From Basidiobolus meristosporus CBS 931.73 (Eukaryota > Basidiobolomycota > Basidiobolomycetes > Basidiobolales > Basidiobolaceae): 64,000 bases of DNA. Location: contig MCFE01000383.1 of NCBI GenBank assembly GCA_002104905.1, forward strand, positions 19,891 to 83,890, in the 5' to 3' direction. A program made the translations under genes and the position numbers. Positions within the stretch are counted from its first letter, which is position 1, and each line of letters opens with the position of its first letter. Positions 1 to 12,991 of the stretch are shown here, piece after piece. The notes below the pieces were generated by a model. It saw only the letters and a program-made list of their open reading frames with translations. It did no database searches and was not told the origin of the DNA.

Positions 1-215
1 GAGGAGCATTCTGTAACAGTATCAGGGTTAGTACATAGTGCTTGGTAAAAGTGTTAATTTGATACTCACTATAGAGGAATATTCATGGGAGCAGAGATGT
101 GAAGAAACTGACAAAGTTGGGATTGCAAATTAGTCCTACAGTGACTAAGACTAGCATAGAATTGCTAAGTAAACCTTGGCAGCAGAATGATACCAAACAG
201 TCCAATATTTGAACA
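1..215 (-). repeat. Copia 3' LTR, cut by the window edge
   Basis: On the minus strand this segment starts with TGTTCAAATATTGGAC directly after a purine tract (GGTTGAGGGGGAG) that ends the Copia pol reading frame, the normal place for a 3' LTR. A second copy of the same sequence, with scattered differences, lies at 3096-3310. The rest of the LTR lies outside the window. Confidence 0.8.
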
Positions 216-470
216 CTCCCCCTCAACCAAATAATTTCTTAATCCTAGTTCCTCTCTGGGATTCTCAAATTATGGTCTAGCTAGTGGTTTTGTCAATATA
301 TCTGCCACCATTCTGACAGATGGACAGTAAACTAGCTCTACTAAGTTATTTTCTGCATCTTCCCTCACAAAGTGATGTTGTATAACTAAGTACTTAGTTC
401 TGACATGATTTGTAGGATTTTTAGCTGATGAAATACAACTTAGATTATCTTTATAAATACATGTTGGTTC

Positions 471-820
471 TGTTGAAATAATTAGGAGTCCACCTAATTA
501 TTAATATATTATGAACTAGCACTTAGTGAAATGATATATTTCAGATTATCAACATGGAAACTAGTTTGTAAGATATTTACTAAGTATTAGGAATTAGAGA
601 AGTACAGAATTTTAGGAAAATCTGAAACTTGTCCAAATGAGCTGAAACTTGGCACATACACTCCTGAGACTCTCCTAATAATGACCAAATAGTCACATTT
701 ACGTAGTTCTGCAATAAGTATAAATACTGTGTTGCAACGCAATAAAACATCAATGTGAATATCATGTAAATCTTCTAATTCTCCAATTCACTTCCAATAT
801 ATCTCTCTAATATTTCAACA
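471..820 (+). repeat. Left LTR of the nested element
   Basis: TG...CA-bounded 350-bp repeat, nearly identical to 3800-4148. It contains ATAAGTATAAATACTG and AATAAAAC, candidate TATA box and polyadenylation signal. Confidence 0.85.
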
Positions 821-2941
821 GGCTTATGAGCCCCAAGCTTGCTTTATCTTGGTTGTCTACTTTGCTCTAGTGCTGTGTCTTTATTCTGGAGAAAGACCGC
901 CTGGTCTACCTGAAGTTACAAAAGACAGAAAAGTACTGCTGCTGCAAAGAGCTGCTAGATGGGATATATTGTTTTGGAGAGAGAGGCCTTTGCCCTTAAA
1001 GAAGACACCAAGCAAAGAAAAAGGTCATATGTCAAGGAGATCATGTTGGACAAATTCCAAAAGTTATGGAATATGCAGAAGGATGAAGCTTTGAGAAAAT
1101 AGGTAATCCCAGCAAGGAGTCAAGATCAATAAGGGGCATCTTACATGATATATGTATTAATGCAATGATCCTTATTATCACCACAAGATGGATCTATATT
1201 GAAGATCCACATATACCTGGGTCTGGATTAGACTATATCAGTTGATGAAGTGCCCACATTGCTGCAGTGAATTTACATTAGTCTGTAGTCACTTGAAATG
1301 AAATGATGCGCAAACACTTTGATGCCACCTGCTGCCCTGCTTTGGAGTTGAATTTGCCAACAGATATATGGATCAGCTTGCCCAAACTCTGAGGCTCAAA
1401 ATGATATATAATACCTATATATTTGGCTGAAGATCAGTGATCTCAGATATGCCAACTTAGGAGTGGTACGCATGATATATCAGTGGTACTATTTCCAATA
1501 CCAATGATCCTGAGGCTCTGTGAGACACTTATTAGATGAGCTACATATCTACATCAAGTATCAGATACAGTGGGAGGAGATACATCCATATATGTTGAAG
1601 CATGGAATTTCTACTGCCATCAAGAAAAGTGCTACCAGAGACCTTGACCAAAGTATATGCATACAGTCTCTATATACACTATAGAATATGCATGAAGTAC
1701 TATCAAGGAGTGTACTAGTTGCCCTACACTAGTACATATATCACATACATACAGTGATGAAGGATCATTTATATTAACGTGGATCAGATGTTAAACATGC
1801 TATTTTGATCAGATCAAGTTACTTACAGCTCCCAGCTATGGGCCAAACCGCAATGATGATATCTGCCTCCAAAAGTGCTGAGAGAAATGGCTTTTTAAGG
1901 AAGCTTACTTGATCAAATTTGATCAAGCCTGTGAAAAGTTATGCCAGATACAAATGGAAGACCAATTTGGTTGAAACATCTCAGAATAGATATGTTTTGA
2001 GGACAGGAGGTTCCTGAGCACTCTGGGAGATCTAACAAGCCGTGGATATGCTACCTGTATGGTCCAGATCTAGATCAATAAGGAAATTCCAGCAACCAGC
2101 ATCTTTAGGACCAGATATGGAACAAAAACCTACCGCCAATAAGTTGCCAGTTTCTAAATGGAGTTAGGTGATACCTAGGCCAGATTTGGACTATCTAGCA
2201 CACCAGATATGATCCAGTTATCCTACCACACAAGGATATTGAAGTATTGTTGCTAAGGAAAGTAGCAGAGCAGTCCAAGAGAACCTACGTACTCAGAGGC
2301 AACATCACTATTATGGTGAACAATGAAGTTAACTTACTTGCAGTGGAGGCTAGAGAAGTGGTACCAAGGGCCAACCTAAGGGTTATAATGGGTCCAGAAG
2401 ATCATGGACTTGTCTATTTGCACTGTCAACCAAGCTGTATGCTGAAAAGTTCTATCAGAAGTAACAGTGGCTCATCAGAGCCATTATGGTAGATTTATGC
2501 AATTGGAAAGTGCCAGATCAGGTTGTGCTGTTCAAGCGTAATAGTACATATGAGACCATATCTATCCTGTTTAGGATTAGGCCTCTATGAATAGCTGCCA
2601 ATCAAGCTGTGGTATGCTGTGATACCAAATCAAGCCTATCAAGATGCAAAGGGAAGATCTGAATACCATAACAGTGATATCAGTCCAAGAAAGTTATGCC
2701 TAGATCAGAAGGATATATATGATCTATCTCAGTCAGTTTTAGAAGGCAGGAAGCACCAGAAGACGTAGCTTCAGTGGGAGTACAATATCCCAGATTAGGA
2801 ATGAAGAAAAGATAGGATAGATACCATTGAAGGCACTAGTCCGGAAGAGGAAATACTTGGTCAAGCATCAAAGAATAAGGCAACTACAATGCTGACCAAT
2901 TGTTGGTCTCAGCAGATCATATATTGAGTATATGAGGAAAG

Positions 2942-3310
2942 TGTTGCAATTTAAGAAGTGATTTGGATATAAGGAACTAATCAAGAAATAGTGATAATAG
3001 TTGAACTGTTGTTTATTCGTAAAGAAGCTCAGTATTTATACCTTTGTAGAAGTAATACAGCTGCAACACTAAGTAGGGAGGGTTTCTCAATATTCAGGAG
3101 CATTCTGTAACAGTTTCAGGGTTAGTACATAATGTTTGGTAATAGTGCTAATTTGATCCTGACTATAGGGGAATAGTCATAAGATCATATATCTGGAGAA
3201 AGTGGCAAAGTTAAGGCAGTAAATGAGTCCTACAGTGACTAAGACTAGCCTAGAATTGTTAAGTAAATTTTTAGCTGCTGAATGATACCAAATAGTCCAA
3301 TATTTCAACA
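2942..3310 (-). repeat. Solo LTR inside the nested LTR element
   Basis: A 369-bp segment bounded by TGTTGCAATT and ATATTTCAACA. Its right part matches the Copia LTR at 1-215. It is flanked by a perfect 5-bp target duplication GAAAG (2937-2941 and 3311-3315). No internal region remains, so it is the product of LTR-LTR recombination after an insertion into the 471-4148 element. Confidence 0.85.
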
Positions 3311-3799
3311 GAAAGTTACTATCCAGATCCAGTTATGGATATATGGAGGATAGTCTAAGTGAATTAGACTATAGACCAGAACTGTGGATGATCCAGATCT
3401 ACTTGAGAGAAGACCACATCCTAACTTTGCCAATTATTGACCAATTTTACTCAAATGAGAAACAGCAGATAGCCTGTAAATTCAGCTCTCTGATGATACA
3501 AACTATGCTGGGATTCAATCAGTATCTAAGAAGTTTTACTCCAATCAAATTGATGATACTCATTCATAGATATTTGTGATGAGATCAGAGTTCAGACTCA
3601 AAGCAATTTGATCTGAAGTATGTAATTAACAGTATGAACTTATACTTAGTTATTACAGATTATATGCAATCCTTAACATATATTGGAGAATACATTAGTC
3701 CAATAAGTTAGATGGTTAATTGCAGGTTTAATTTCAACCGCAAGATACACAACACCACAGCAAGTTCATAAGTATATGAATATATTATGTGAGTGGGAG

Positions 3800-4148
3800 T
3801 GTTGAAATAATTAGGAGTCCACCTAATTACTAATATATTATGAACTAGCACTTAGTGAAATGATATATTTCAGATTATCAACATGGAAACTAGTTTGTAA
3901 GATATTTACCAAGTATTAGGAATTAGAGAAGTACAGAATTTTAGGAAAATCTGAAGCTTGTCCAAATGAGCTGAAACTTGGCACATGTACTCCTGATACT
4001 CTCCTAATAATGACCAAATAGTCACATTTACGTAGTTCTGCAATAAGTATAAATACTGTGTTACAACTCAATAAAACATCATGTGAATATCACGTAAATC
4101 TTCTAATTCTCCAATTCACTTCCAATATATCTCTCTAATATTTCAACA
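3800..4148 (+). repeat. Right LTR of the nested element
   Basis: A 349-bp copy of the left LTR, preceded by the purine tract at 3791-3799 and followed by GGCTC, the second half of the target duplication. Confidence 0.85.
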
Positions 4149-7100
4149 GGCTCATCTGAATGACAGCTCAGGTCTTTAAATATTTTCTTAAGCCATATAG
4201 CGTCCTTAGTTGCTTGGTAAGCAGCCATATATTCAGCTTCAGTTGTATCTAGGGCCATAGTTGGCTGTTCTGAGATATTCCAAGTGATAACTGCACCAGC
4301 ATAACAAAATGCATACCAAGTGGTGGAGCATCTGTCAATCAGATATCTGCCTTAATCTGAATCACTATAACAATCAAATTTCTGACTACTAGCTGCTCCA
4401 GAGTATTCCAGCACCATATTTATGTAACCTTGAAGATAATTGGAAATCTGCTTAACTGCTGTAATTTGATCTGATCCATAATTCTCCTCAAATCAACTCA
4501 CTTTTCAGCTGCCACTGGAATATCAGGACATGTAGACAACATCAAATACATCAGACTACTAATCATTGATTGATAGTGAAGGTTTTGTTCCATATTTGTG
4601 CTGTTTACACCTAAAACTGGCTGAGATTTGCTCTATTTTGAATATTTGTTCATAGGAGCAGTTGCAGGCTTGCAATTTTCCATTTTGCAACATCTAAGAA
4701 TGTCACTGATGTACTTAGACTGATGCTGCACAATAATCTGTGTAGATATGTAAAAATTCACCTCAATTCCATGAAAATAGCCTAAGTTCCAGGATCTTTC
4801 ATTTTGAAAATGCCAAAGAGATCTGATTTTGTCTGTTCAAGTGCCTCTTGGTCACTTATAGCTATTAGTAAGTTGTCCACCTAAAGAACTAGGATGATCA
4901 CACTGTTTTTGAGCTATGTCACATAAATACAGTGATATGTAGCGCTACAAATGAACCCAATCTCCTCAAGATATGTGTCAATCTTATTATACCTTGTTCT
5001 AGGTGCCAGCTTAAGCTCACACAACAATTTCCCAAGTCAGCACACCTAATGGCAGCCTTTTGGATTGGTAAAACATTCTGGTTGCTCCATTTTTACAGTT
5101 TCTTGCAAATCCGCATTTATAAAGGCTGTATTGACATCCATTTAATGTAAATCTAGACTGTGTACAGCTGCCAGGTCTAGAGCTATCCTAATGGAGTTAA
5201 ACTTGGCAACCAAAGCAAGTGTTTCCTCAAAGTCTAGTCCCTTGATATGGAAATAGCTTTTAGCCATCAATCTTGCCATATACTTATCACTGGTACCATT
5301 TGAGGTTATCTTAATCTTGTGGACCCATACACATCCTATTGGCTTTCTCACATTTGGTAGATCTAGCAGTTCCCACATTTATGCTGTGATCAGTGATTGG
5401 TATTCTTCCTGCATTTCATGTTGCCACATAGTTGCATCTGGACTATGCATTGCCTGTTCCAGATTCTGAGATTTGGCACATAAGGCAGGATAAGCTTCTT
5501 CATGATCATTGGATGTCTGCCACCAGGATCCAGGGGCATTTCTTATTCCAGTAGATCTCCTAACTGGGATAATCTGCTCTGATCTGGAACTGGCAGAGTT
5601 ATCTTCTGTTTCTGGCTGAATTTGGTATGTATCTTTTTTATTAGTCTTAATTGCATCATCAGGCAGCTGGCCAATGACTTCTGTGGCTTTTTGATCTGAG
5701 TTCTCCTTGAATACAATGTCCCTGCTCTTGATCTGCTTCTGAATTTCACCATCTTAGACTCTATACCCTGCAGCATCATCACAATACCCAAGGAAGATCC
5801 CTTTTCTACTCTTTGGTTACAGCTCTGAGCATTTTTTGTTGGGGATGCAATATAAATTACCACTGCCAAAGATCCTGAGGTGCTGGAGGTTTAGTTTTGC
5901 CTGTATAGGCTTCAATGGGTGAAGAATCACATATTGCTGTTGTTGGGCAGGTATTCTTGATGTATAATGCAGTAGAAGCAGATTTGGCCCAAATCCTGTA
6001 GTTCATTCCCTTATGATATAGCATTTGTCTTCCCATCTCTACTCTAGTTCTATTTGCATGTTCTGCTACTCCATTTTGTTGTGGAGTATGTGGAGCAGTG
6101 GTCTGTTGAGGTATACAGGTAGATGAGCAGTATTTTGCAAACTCCTTTGAGCCTATGTTGGCATATTCAGGTACAATGATGACACATTGTAACTTGTATA
6201 TATTGTGATCTCTGATTCCCAAAGCTAGTTTTTGTGCATTTTCACTCAATAATAAGTAGTTCAGCTTAGTAAAAACTAATTTTAGTCCCTGAGCAGTTGC
6301 TTTACTGACTGATAGTAAGTTTTAGCTATTTCACATACAAAAGTATGTCAGTCAGTATTGCTGCTGAAGCCCCTGAGATATCACTCATATTTAGTGGTAT
6401 AGAACCACCGGCAGTAGCTTCCAGTGCAGAGTTGTCTCTCAGATAAGTCCTTCTTACAGGAATAGTGTTTAAGTTGCTGAATCACTACTTTATAACACAA
6501 ATAAGCTGTGAAGCTCCAGAGTCAATCTACTACTCATTAGACTTGTTCCAACGTACTGTGCCAGGGTGCACAGCGCAATCCACGGTTATAAAGAACAATT
6601 GGGCGCAATATTATAGCTACCAGAAGGCAGGATTGTTCTTGGACAATTTTGCACTATGCGGGACAATCTTGCACACTTATGGCACAATCTGACACAATGA
6701 GGTTGGCACGGATGATTGCACCAACTCGTAATGTTTGCATCACGTGCGCAATTGGATACCGCTATTATGGCAGGTAAAATCCGGTATTTGGATATGTTTC
6801 TTTAATGTAAATAGAAATAAATGTGTATCACACTATAAACTACACTGATACTTACCATTTTGGTTACCCTCACCCCAATTGGATGGTATCTCAGTGGTTA
6901 ATTGGTCCAAAAGTATCCTGAAACTGGCAGCCCCCAATTGGCTCATTGACTACTGAAAGAGCTACCTGATTTGTCATCAAATATCCCATTTTGCCCATTA
7001 AGCAAGTAAATCCCTGATCCTAGTGATTGGACAAGGTGTCATAGCTAGCACTCAGGCGATTGTGTACGTGCAAAACAGATCCAATAGCTGCACTGGTATT

Positions 7101-7281
7101 ACAGATGACGTATATATATGCAGGGTGTTTATTTATAGGTGTTCTGTCTCAAATGTGAGACAACCTTGATATTACTTACATCAAAAATTTGATGATCACT
7201 GATTAGCAATGGCTTTATTTGGATTGCAAAAAAAAGGGTTGTTGGGATCATTACAAATGTGAGCAATTCAAAGCAATTGCA

Positions 7282-8544
7282 TCATCTTCTCCTGGGTTTT
7301 TTTCTCACAGGGATTACTACTGAAGCATTTGGTAGTGACTCACTTTGCACACCAATACTACTTCCTGGCTGACTATCATCTTGACTACTTGTGTATTTGT
7401 AGTCAGTATTTTGCCTCCTAGTTGATGAGTGCAATGCTGCAGCTTGGCCGTGCTGAATTGCTCCAACTGAACCAACTGAACCGGCCTGTAGTGCCACGCG
7501 CTGACGCGTTCTTTTACTTGCCAAGGGCTCCGGTGGTTGAGGCACTTCATGTTGGTCATCATCAGTCAGTTCACCAGAAGTAACTTGCTGATGGTCAGGC
7601 AAAATGGCATGCACAGGCACGCCTTGACGCGTTGAGATGGCCCTTGGCTGAGTTCAATGTGATGCTGCATGTTGACGCAACTTGGTCCGCTCCAATGGAC
7701 TTGTGTCTAAATGAGCCATTTGGCAAGTTCTTGTAGTTTTGCTCTGAAGCGCGCACGTTGACCCAACGCGCGTTGACTCAATGCGTATTGACTTGATGCA
7801 GGGCGTTCTGGTAAAGGGTGTTGGCATGGTCTGGACTGACGTGAGCCGGTGCGCTGTGGTTGCAAGACATGGTAGGGAATCCAGCAAGGCGTGCTGGTGC
7901 GATCTGGACAATGTTGCTCATGGTCTGTATTCTTCCTCCTGAAGCTCACCATCTGATTCATCAAGGTATTCACTTACCCTCTGTCTGATACTTTGGAGCT
8001 GTTGCCTGGATGAGTCCTGGGTATATTGCTCTCAGAAGCCACTTAGCTCTACTAATATATCACATAGTACATTAGTCATTTGAGGCAAAAACTCATTCAA
8101 GATCTCTTTGGTTCCCAAAGTTGAGGCACAAATGGATGCGTCCGGCCTGTACTGTGCAAATTGCGCGCAAAATTGTTCCTGTGCAGCTTCTTTGTCAAAT
8201 CCCCTCACTCTCAGCTCATTCTTGATTTCAATACTTGTCTTGTTGTATATCTTTTTACATACATTGGCTGGCATCTTGATGTAGAACTCATGCCACAGCT
8301 TTTTACTCAAATCCTTCCATTTTTGTCAACTCTCTGAGGTATCTAGTTCTGCTAGATTAATCAGTAGTGCCCAAATATCTGTATGAAGGCTCATCATAGA
8401 CACTTGGGCCATACTAAAATCATTTGGTGAGAACTCAAACAGATCCAACATCAACTTTTCCTGTCCAGACCGCACTTGTGAGCTGGGGGATGGGTTTTTT
8501 CTGGGTAGTACTAAAGATGAGTTGAGACTTGGTATGGGGACCAT
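7282..8544 (-). pseudogene. Harbinger accessory ORF relic (unrecognised protein)
   Basis: Minus-strand open segments (8326-8544, 8032-8310, 7654-7911, 7282-7620) line up one after another, broken by a few stops and frame changes. The central part is charged and helical-looking (KKLWHEFYIKMPANVCKKIY). The C-terminal part is rich in Gln, Ser and Thr and ends in basic residues (RKKPRRR), a possible nuclear signal. PIF/Harbinger elements usually pair the transposase with a Myb/SANT-like DNA-binding protein encoded separately. Position fits that role, but I cannot see the SANT tryptophan pattern, so the identity is inference from context. Confidence 0.4.
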
Positions 8545-10038
8545 AGTAATGGATTTGGATACTTATACAGCAGTATATTGGCATCAACCTGGTCTTATAT
8601 GAAATATATATGAAAACTAATGTGATTGTTGAATTTTCCATATATTATGCATGATGCATCTTGGATTGCATTGACACAAATCAGATCACATCAATTGCAG
8701 ATTTCCTATTTGCTTATAGACCTTTGAGTAAAGCATCAATAAAAGTACCAAGGCATTGTTTGCGGATGATTTTTGCAACATAATGATGGGATACATGGCA
8801 ATTGATGGAGATTTAATCATAATGCATTAAAAATCAGATAAATAACACAGATTGCGCCAAATCAATTCAAACCGCTGTAGTGGGGTGACAGTGTCACCCA
8901 CTGACAGATGTGCTCATTCCCTTATTTTCTACTTCCCTATATCTCTACTACACATATTTTAGTTTTATTCCACTTGTCTTACCTGATCAGTACTATCCCA
9001 TAAGCCAGTTGACTATCACACCTGCTTACCTTATTGCACAAGTTACCCCTCACTTTATGTACGATTACTAGCTATAAGTGCTTCCATATTAGGCAAGTAC
9101 CCATACCAGTACCTGTGACACATGGTGAACCCATGTCACCATCCCTACCATTTCCATACCATATATGGTATCCCTATGTTACACAGGTTTCAGAATACCA
9201 ATTCCTGATTGGTTGGAAGTGCTGTGCCTCTTAGAACCTTCTGGCACCTACTTAGAACATTTTTTAGGTCATTCTGATGTCATTAAGATTTCTATTGATA
9301 TCCGGAACCTTCTGGAATACCATGCTAAGTAATCACTTTGCCAGTGAGAAAAGTATATAAGGGAGGCTATCCCTCAACAATAAATCATCATCCCTTTTAT
9401 CAATATACCAACTTGTTGATTAGTGTGATCACTGCTACCTGCTGCTACTTGAACTTCCAGCCCCAGACCACAGGACACTCCCAGGAAACCGCGCTGACAG
9501 CCAACTGACCTTGGAGGCACTACTTGTGAGGAATACACAGAGTAGGTATCTTTATTATATTTGATTCTTACCCAAGTTTGTTCTTGTACAGGCAAAGATA
9601 CATTTCTGTCTTTGTAACTATTGATCACAGCTGCATTCTTATCAAGTCCCTGCTGGTGGAGTTTACAGTTGTTTTGACTTTGGAAGCTTTAGTACATTGT
9701 CATCTCAAAGGATGCTGAACCCAGCACATACTTTTGTTAAGACGCCAACTAAGTTGGGGATTGTAGCTCAATAGTTTTCCCTTGACAAGCTTGTGGCTTC
9801 ATTCCCCTTCACATTAGATTAGAGACAGAACCCAAGTATTCCTTGCAAGCTTTTACCAGAGGTTATTGCACCCAGTGAACACCCCACACACAAAACACTG
9901 GAGAAGTGTTGGACATATCTCTCCCTTGGACCTATACACCACCACACCACGCCATACAATCATCCACCAATTTTAATATGACTTACCCATCTGAACGGTC
10001 TTTTCTCATTAATCCCATCACTACCACTAGATTTCCTT

Positions 10039-10803
10039 TTGACACACCAGAGGAGATCTATTCCTAGTACTGTGGACCATCTACCCCAATCTGACTCAAG
10101 GAGATCCCTTGTTAAGCTTCTCTGCTACTACAAGAACTGTTGCCCTACAAGGTTTCATACCACCATCCATGGCAACAAAAGTCCTAGAAGCTTTCATTCC
10201 CAGCTGACAGCAATGGAGAACCACCTTGCAGAGTATATGAATGACTTAGAGCAAGCTTGGAATACTAGGTTCAGAAGCTCCAATAGACTTCCATATCCCA
10301 GAGTGTTCAGCAACAGGTTCCATATCAGGAGTATTTTGGATACCTTCCCAGTGAGGAATAATAGACCTTCTAGAGGGCAGAGGCACTTTTATTCTGGCAA
10401 GTACAAGGCACACTGTGTGAAGTTTCAAGCACTGACTGACATTGAGGGTAACATCATCTGGTTTAGTGGGCCATTTGCTGGAAGTAGGCATGACCAAGCA
10501 CTCTGGGTAGAGAATCATCCTGAATTCAGTTGAGGGGAGAAATGTATGGCAGACTTAGCCTATCTAGGAGAGGATTGTCACAGATTAGGATGTATTACAG
10601 CTTATAGGAAGCCAAAGAATGGTGTGCTTAGCAGGAAGCAGAAGCTCTACAATGAGATATTTAATCATTTCAGAGTGAGGGTAGAGCACACATTTGGATA
10701 TCTGAAGAGATTCAGCATATTGGCAGGTAAATACAGAGGAAAGTCATATATAGGTGAAAACATCACAATAGGTAAAATTGTTAAGATACTTATTAATGCA
10801 TAG
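10039..10803 (+). pseudogene. DDE_4 family transposase, broken
   Basis: The translation contains the three catalytic blocks of the DDE endonuclease family used by PIF/Harbinger elements: ILDTFPVRNNRPSR (first Asp) followed by HFYSGKYKAHCVKFQ; then GPFAGSRHDQALW (second Asp); then MADLAYLGEDC and RVRVEHTFGYLKRF (Glu). A TGA after NHPEFS (about 10531-10533) interrupts the frame, which resumes at 10546. The N-terminal helix-turn-helix region is not clearly open. The ancestral enzyme would have cut at the element's inverted repeats; this copy cannot be made intact. Confidence 0.8.
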
Positions 10804-11051
10804 TATACTCATACAAGAAGACATCCACTGAGAGAAATGTGTCTGAAGCATTATGAAGAGTAAATAAAGCAAGGAAAGCACTATTCTGAGCAACATAAGT
10901 AAGATTGAGTAAAATTACCAGTAACTGTATCATACCACTGGCATCATGGTAGAAGTTATAGTGCCAGATAGTGCTGTAAAGTGTCAGATCAATCTGGCAC
11001 TATAAACAGGCTGGCACTATGTGGCACTATCCAACTGAACAAGTCTAATCA

Positions 11052-12991
11052 CTTTTATTGATGATTATAGAAGATACATGTGGGTCTACTTCATGAAAAG
11101 AAAGGACAAAGCGTTGTCTAAGGTCAGGGGGTTTTAAGTTATAGTGTAGTGAGGGACTAGTGGAAAATTAGGAAAATATGCTCTGAAAATGTTGGAGAAT
11201 ATACCTCAAAACTCTTCATCTGCTTCAGCAAAACAAATGGGATAAAGCAAGAGACTCCTTTACTATACTCCCCACAGCAAAATGGAGTAGTAGAATGTGC
11301 AAATTGATCAATAATAGATACAGCAACAGATATGATCCATAATCAAAATTTATCTGATAATATATAGGCAGAATCAGTTGCCACATCTGTATATCTTGAA
11401 AACAGGAGTTGTAGCAGAATACTTTTTGATTTTACACCATTGAGATATGGTATAGATATAGATCAAGTGTAGGACATCTAAGAATATTTGGGTGTACAGC
11501 AAACACCAAGAAACATTCAGGGTATTAAGCAAAATATAAGCCAAAAAGTGTAAAAGGCATGTTTGTGGGCTACTGCAATGAGAGTGAGGCATAGAGACTC
11601 TACAATATAAAAGCAAAGAAGCTGATCAAGTCCAGGAATGTGCTGCTTGATGAAAATTAAATTTTCACATAAAATAACATCAGATGATGCCAAAAATTTA
11701 ATCTCAAGTCCAACAGTTGTCTGGACTGAATCAGAACAAAGCAATGAGTACTTTTTCATTCCATAGGACCCTAAAGCCATGGTTCAGCCTGATTCAGTGC
11801 CCAAGAATAGCCCAGAAGTGATTATTCCAGTGTCACAGTCCAGGAGATCTGACTTGACCAGTACTAGCACAAATTACAATATCAAAGAGGCTACAAACCT
11901 AGCCTTTGCCTATTTAGTACATATTGATGTGCCCTAGACTGTCAAAGAAGCCTAAAATAGTGCTCAGACAAAGTTGGTCAGCAGTCTGATGCATATCATG
12001 CCTGGAACATGTCCAGATATCTCATATTCCATGGGAATTGTCAGCCAGCATAATCAGAACCATGGATCTGATCATATTGCAGCAGTTAAGCAGATTGTTA
12101 GACACCTAAAAGAAGCTACTGATATGTGCTTAAAATTTAATTATAGGGATTTAGAACAGGATCTTGTGAGATACTCTGATGCTGATTGGGGACAAAACTT
12201 AGAAGACAGAAGATCCCCACAGGATACACCTTTCTTTACTGTCAAGGAGAAATCTATGGAACTCAAGAGAGCAACTAATTGTAGCATTTTCTACCACAGA
12301 AGCAGAGCATATGGCAGTCTTTGAAGCAACAACAGAAGCAATGTGGCTAACAAGGCATCTTACAAATTTAGGTCTATGTCAAAAAATACCCATTACTTTA
12401 TTTCAAGATAATCAAGGATGTAAGCTCTTGGGTAGATATCCAACTTTTCATGCTATAGCTAACTATATAGATATTAGACATCACTTTGTATGTGAAGCTA
12501 CTGAGAGTAACTTAGTTATTATAACCTACTGTCCTTCAGATGAAATGATTGCCAAAATATTTATCAAACTATCAGCTAAAACAAGTTTGAATATCCTAGG
12601 GCAAAATTAGGACTAGTCAGTTTGAATATTCAGTTCAGTGGGAGTGTTGTAGAGAATTGTAACTCCACCTAAATACCAACCTAGGTAGTCACCTAGATCA
12701 TTACCTTCATATTCCCTGGAATACTGACCGTATTCCTTGCTGGGGTTCACTGACATTATTTTCACCAAAACATCAGGTATTAAGAGCATAACATTCTTAA
12801 AGCTATCCAAACAGCCCCAAACCTTGCACACATGCTTTTGCAGCCTTCCTAAACCTATTCTATATGTTTGCCATACCAAGACCATGTAAAAGTATAAATA
12901 ATACTTTTACATTGAGAAGAGCATTTAGTGAAAACCAAATAGTCCACTTGTACTCTGAGTCACCTTCAATGTCTCCACAACTCTTACAACA
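11052..12991 (+). mobile_element. Copia remnant with 3' LTR, plus strand
   Basis: Starting right at the target duplication of the Harbinger element, integrase reads LITFIDDYRRYMWVYFMKRK (about 11045-11105), then PLLYSPQQNGVVECAN near 11260. RT is missing or unrecognisable. RNase H follows at 11974-12610 (CPDISYSMGIVSQ, RYSDADWGQ, TEAMWLTRHL, DNQGCKLLGRYPTFHA). Many stops are present. A purine tract CAGTGGGAG (12636-12644) precedes the LTR. The left part of the element is missing. Confidence 0.85.
12645..12991 (+). repeat. Copia 3' LTR with a TATA-bearing hairpin
   Basis: A 347-bp LTR beginning TGTTGTAGAG and ending CTTACAACA. It belongs to the same family as the LTRs at 39218, 40153, 55484 and 28778. 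An 11-bp inverted repeat (12885-12895 with 12901-12911) encloses the AT-rich TATAAATA promoter-like stretch. Confidence 0.85.

Larger units (their letters stand above)
471..4148 (+). mobile_element. Non-autonomous LTR element nested in Copia pol
   Basis: Two 350-bp direct repeats (471-820 and 3800-4148) begin TGTTGAAATAATTAGG and end AATATTTCAACA. They flank ~2.98 kb, of which 369 bp is a later solo LTR. A purine tract GAGTGGGAG immediately precedes the right LTR, giving plus orientation. The flanks carry a 5-bp target duplication with one mismatch (GGTTC at 466-470, GGCTC at 4149-4153), and removing the element rejoins the Copia RNase H frame. The interior shows no protease, integrase or RT, only short open stretches, so this is a LARD-like passenger probably mobilised by a Copia relative. 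The two LTRs differ at only about ten sites, so insertion is fairly recent. Confidence 0.85.
216..6536 (-). pseudogene. Decayed Copia pol (protease, integrase, RT, RNase H)
   Basis: Read on the minus strand this is a Ty1/Copia polyprotein in the usual order, with many stops and frameshifts. At 6350-6530 the aspartic protease motif IDSGAS is visible. At 5857-6249 the integrase shows HTPQQNGVAEHANRT. At 5142-5378 RT begins with RKPIGCVWVHKIK and continues to MDVNTAFINADLQE. Around 4880 the RT active site reads VDNL instead of YVDDL, so a catalytic Asp is lost. RNase H is split: EAEYMAAYQATKDAIWLKK at 4150-4260 and HHFVREDAEN...VADILTKPLAR at 250-470. The split is caused by the LTR element at 471-4148. 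The 5' part (gag) is absent: the element stops at the terminal inverted repeat of the DNA transposon at 6537. It is a dead relic. Confidence 0.9.
6537..11048 (+). mobile_element. PIF/Harbinger-type DNA transposon, degenerate
   Basis: The ends carry a perfect 12-bp terminal inverted repeat, TTAGACTTGTTC (6537-6548 and the complement at 11037-11048), followed by weaker inverted similarity rich in GTGCCA. A 3-bp duplication TCA flanks it (6534-6536 and 11049-11051), as expected of PIF/Harbinger. It holds a DDE_4-type transposase on the plus strand (10039-10803) and a minus-strand accessory-like reading frame (7282-8544). Both have in-frame stops, so it is inactive. The middle (about 8640-10030) shows no recognisable gene. 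Confidence 0.75.

Noticed and set aside
9755-9812. tRNA-like segment GGGGATTGTAGCTCAATAG... inside the Harbinger element
   Set aside because: Box A-like and T-arm-like pieces are present, but it is far too short and the anticodon and acceptor pairing fail; at most a tRNA fragment.
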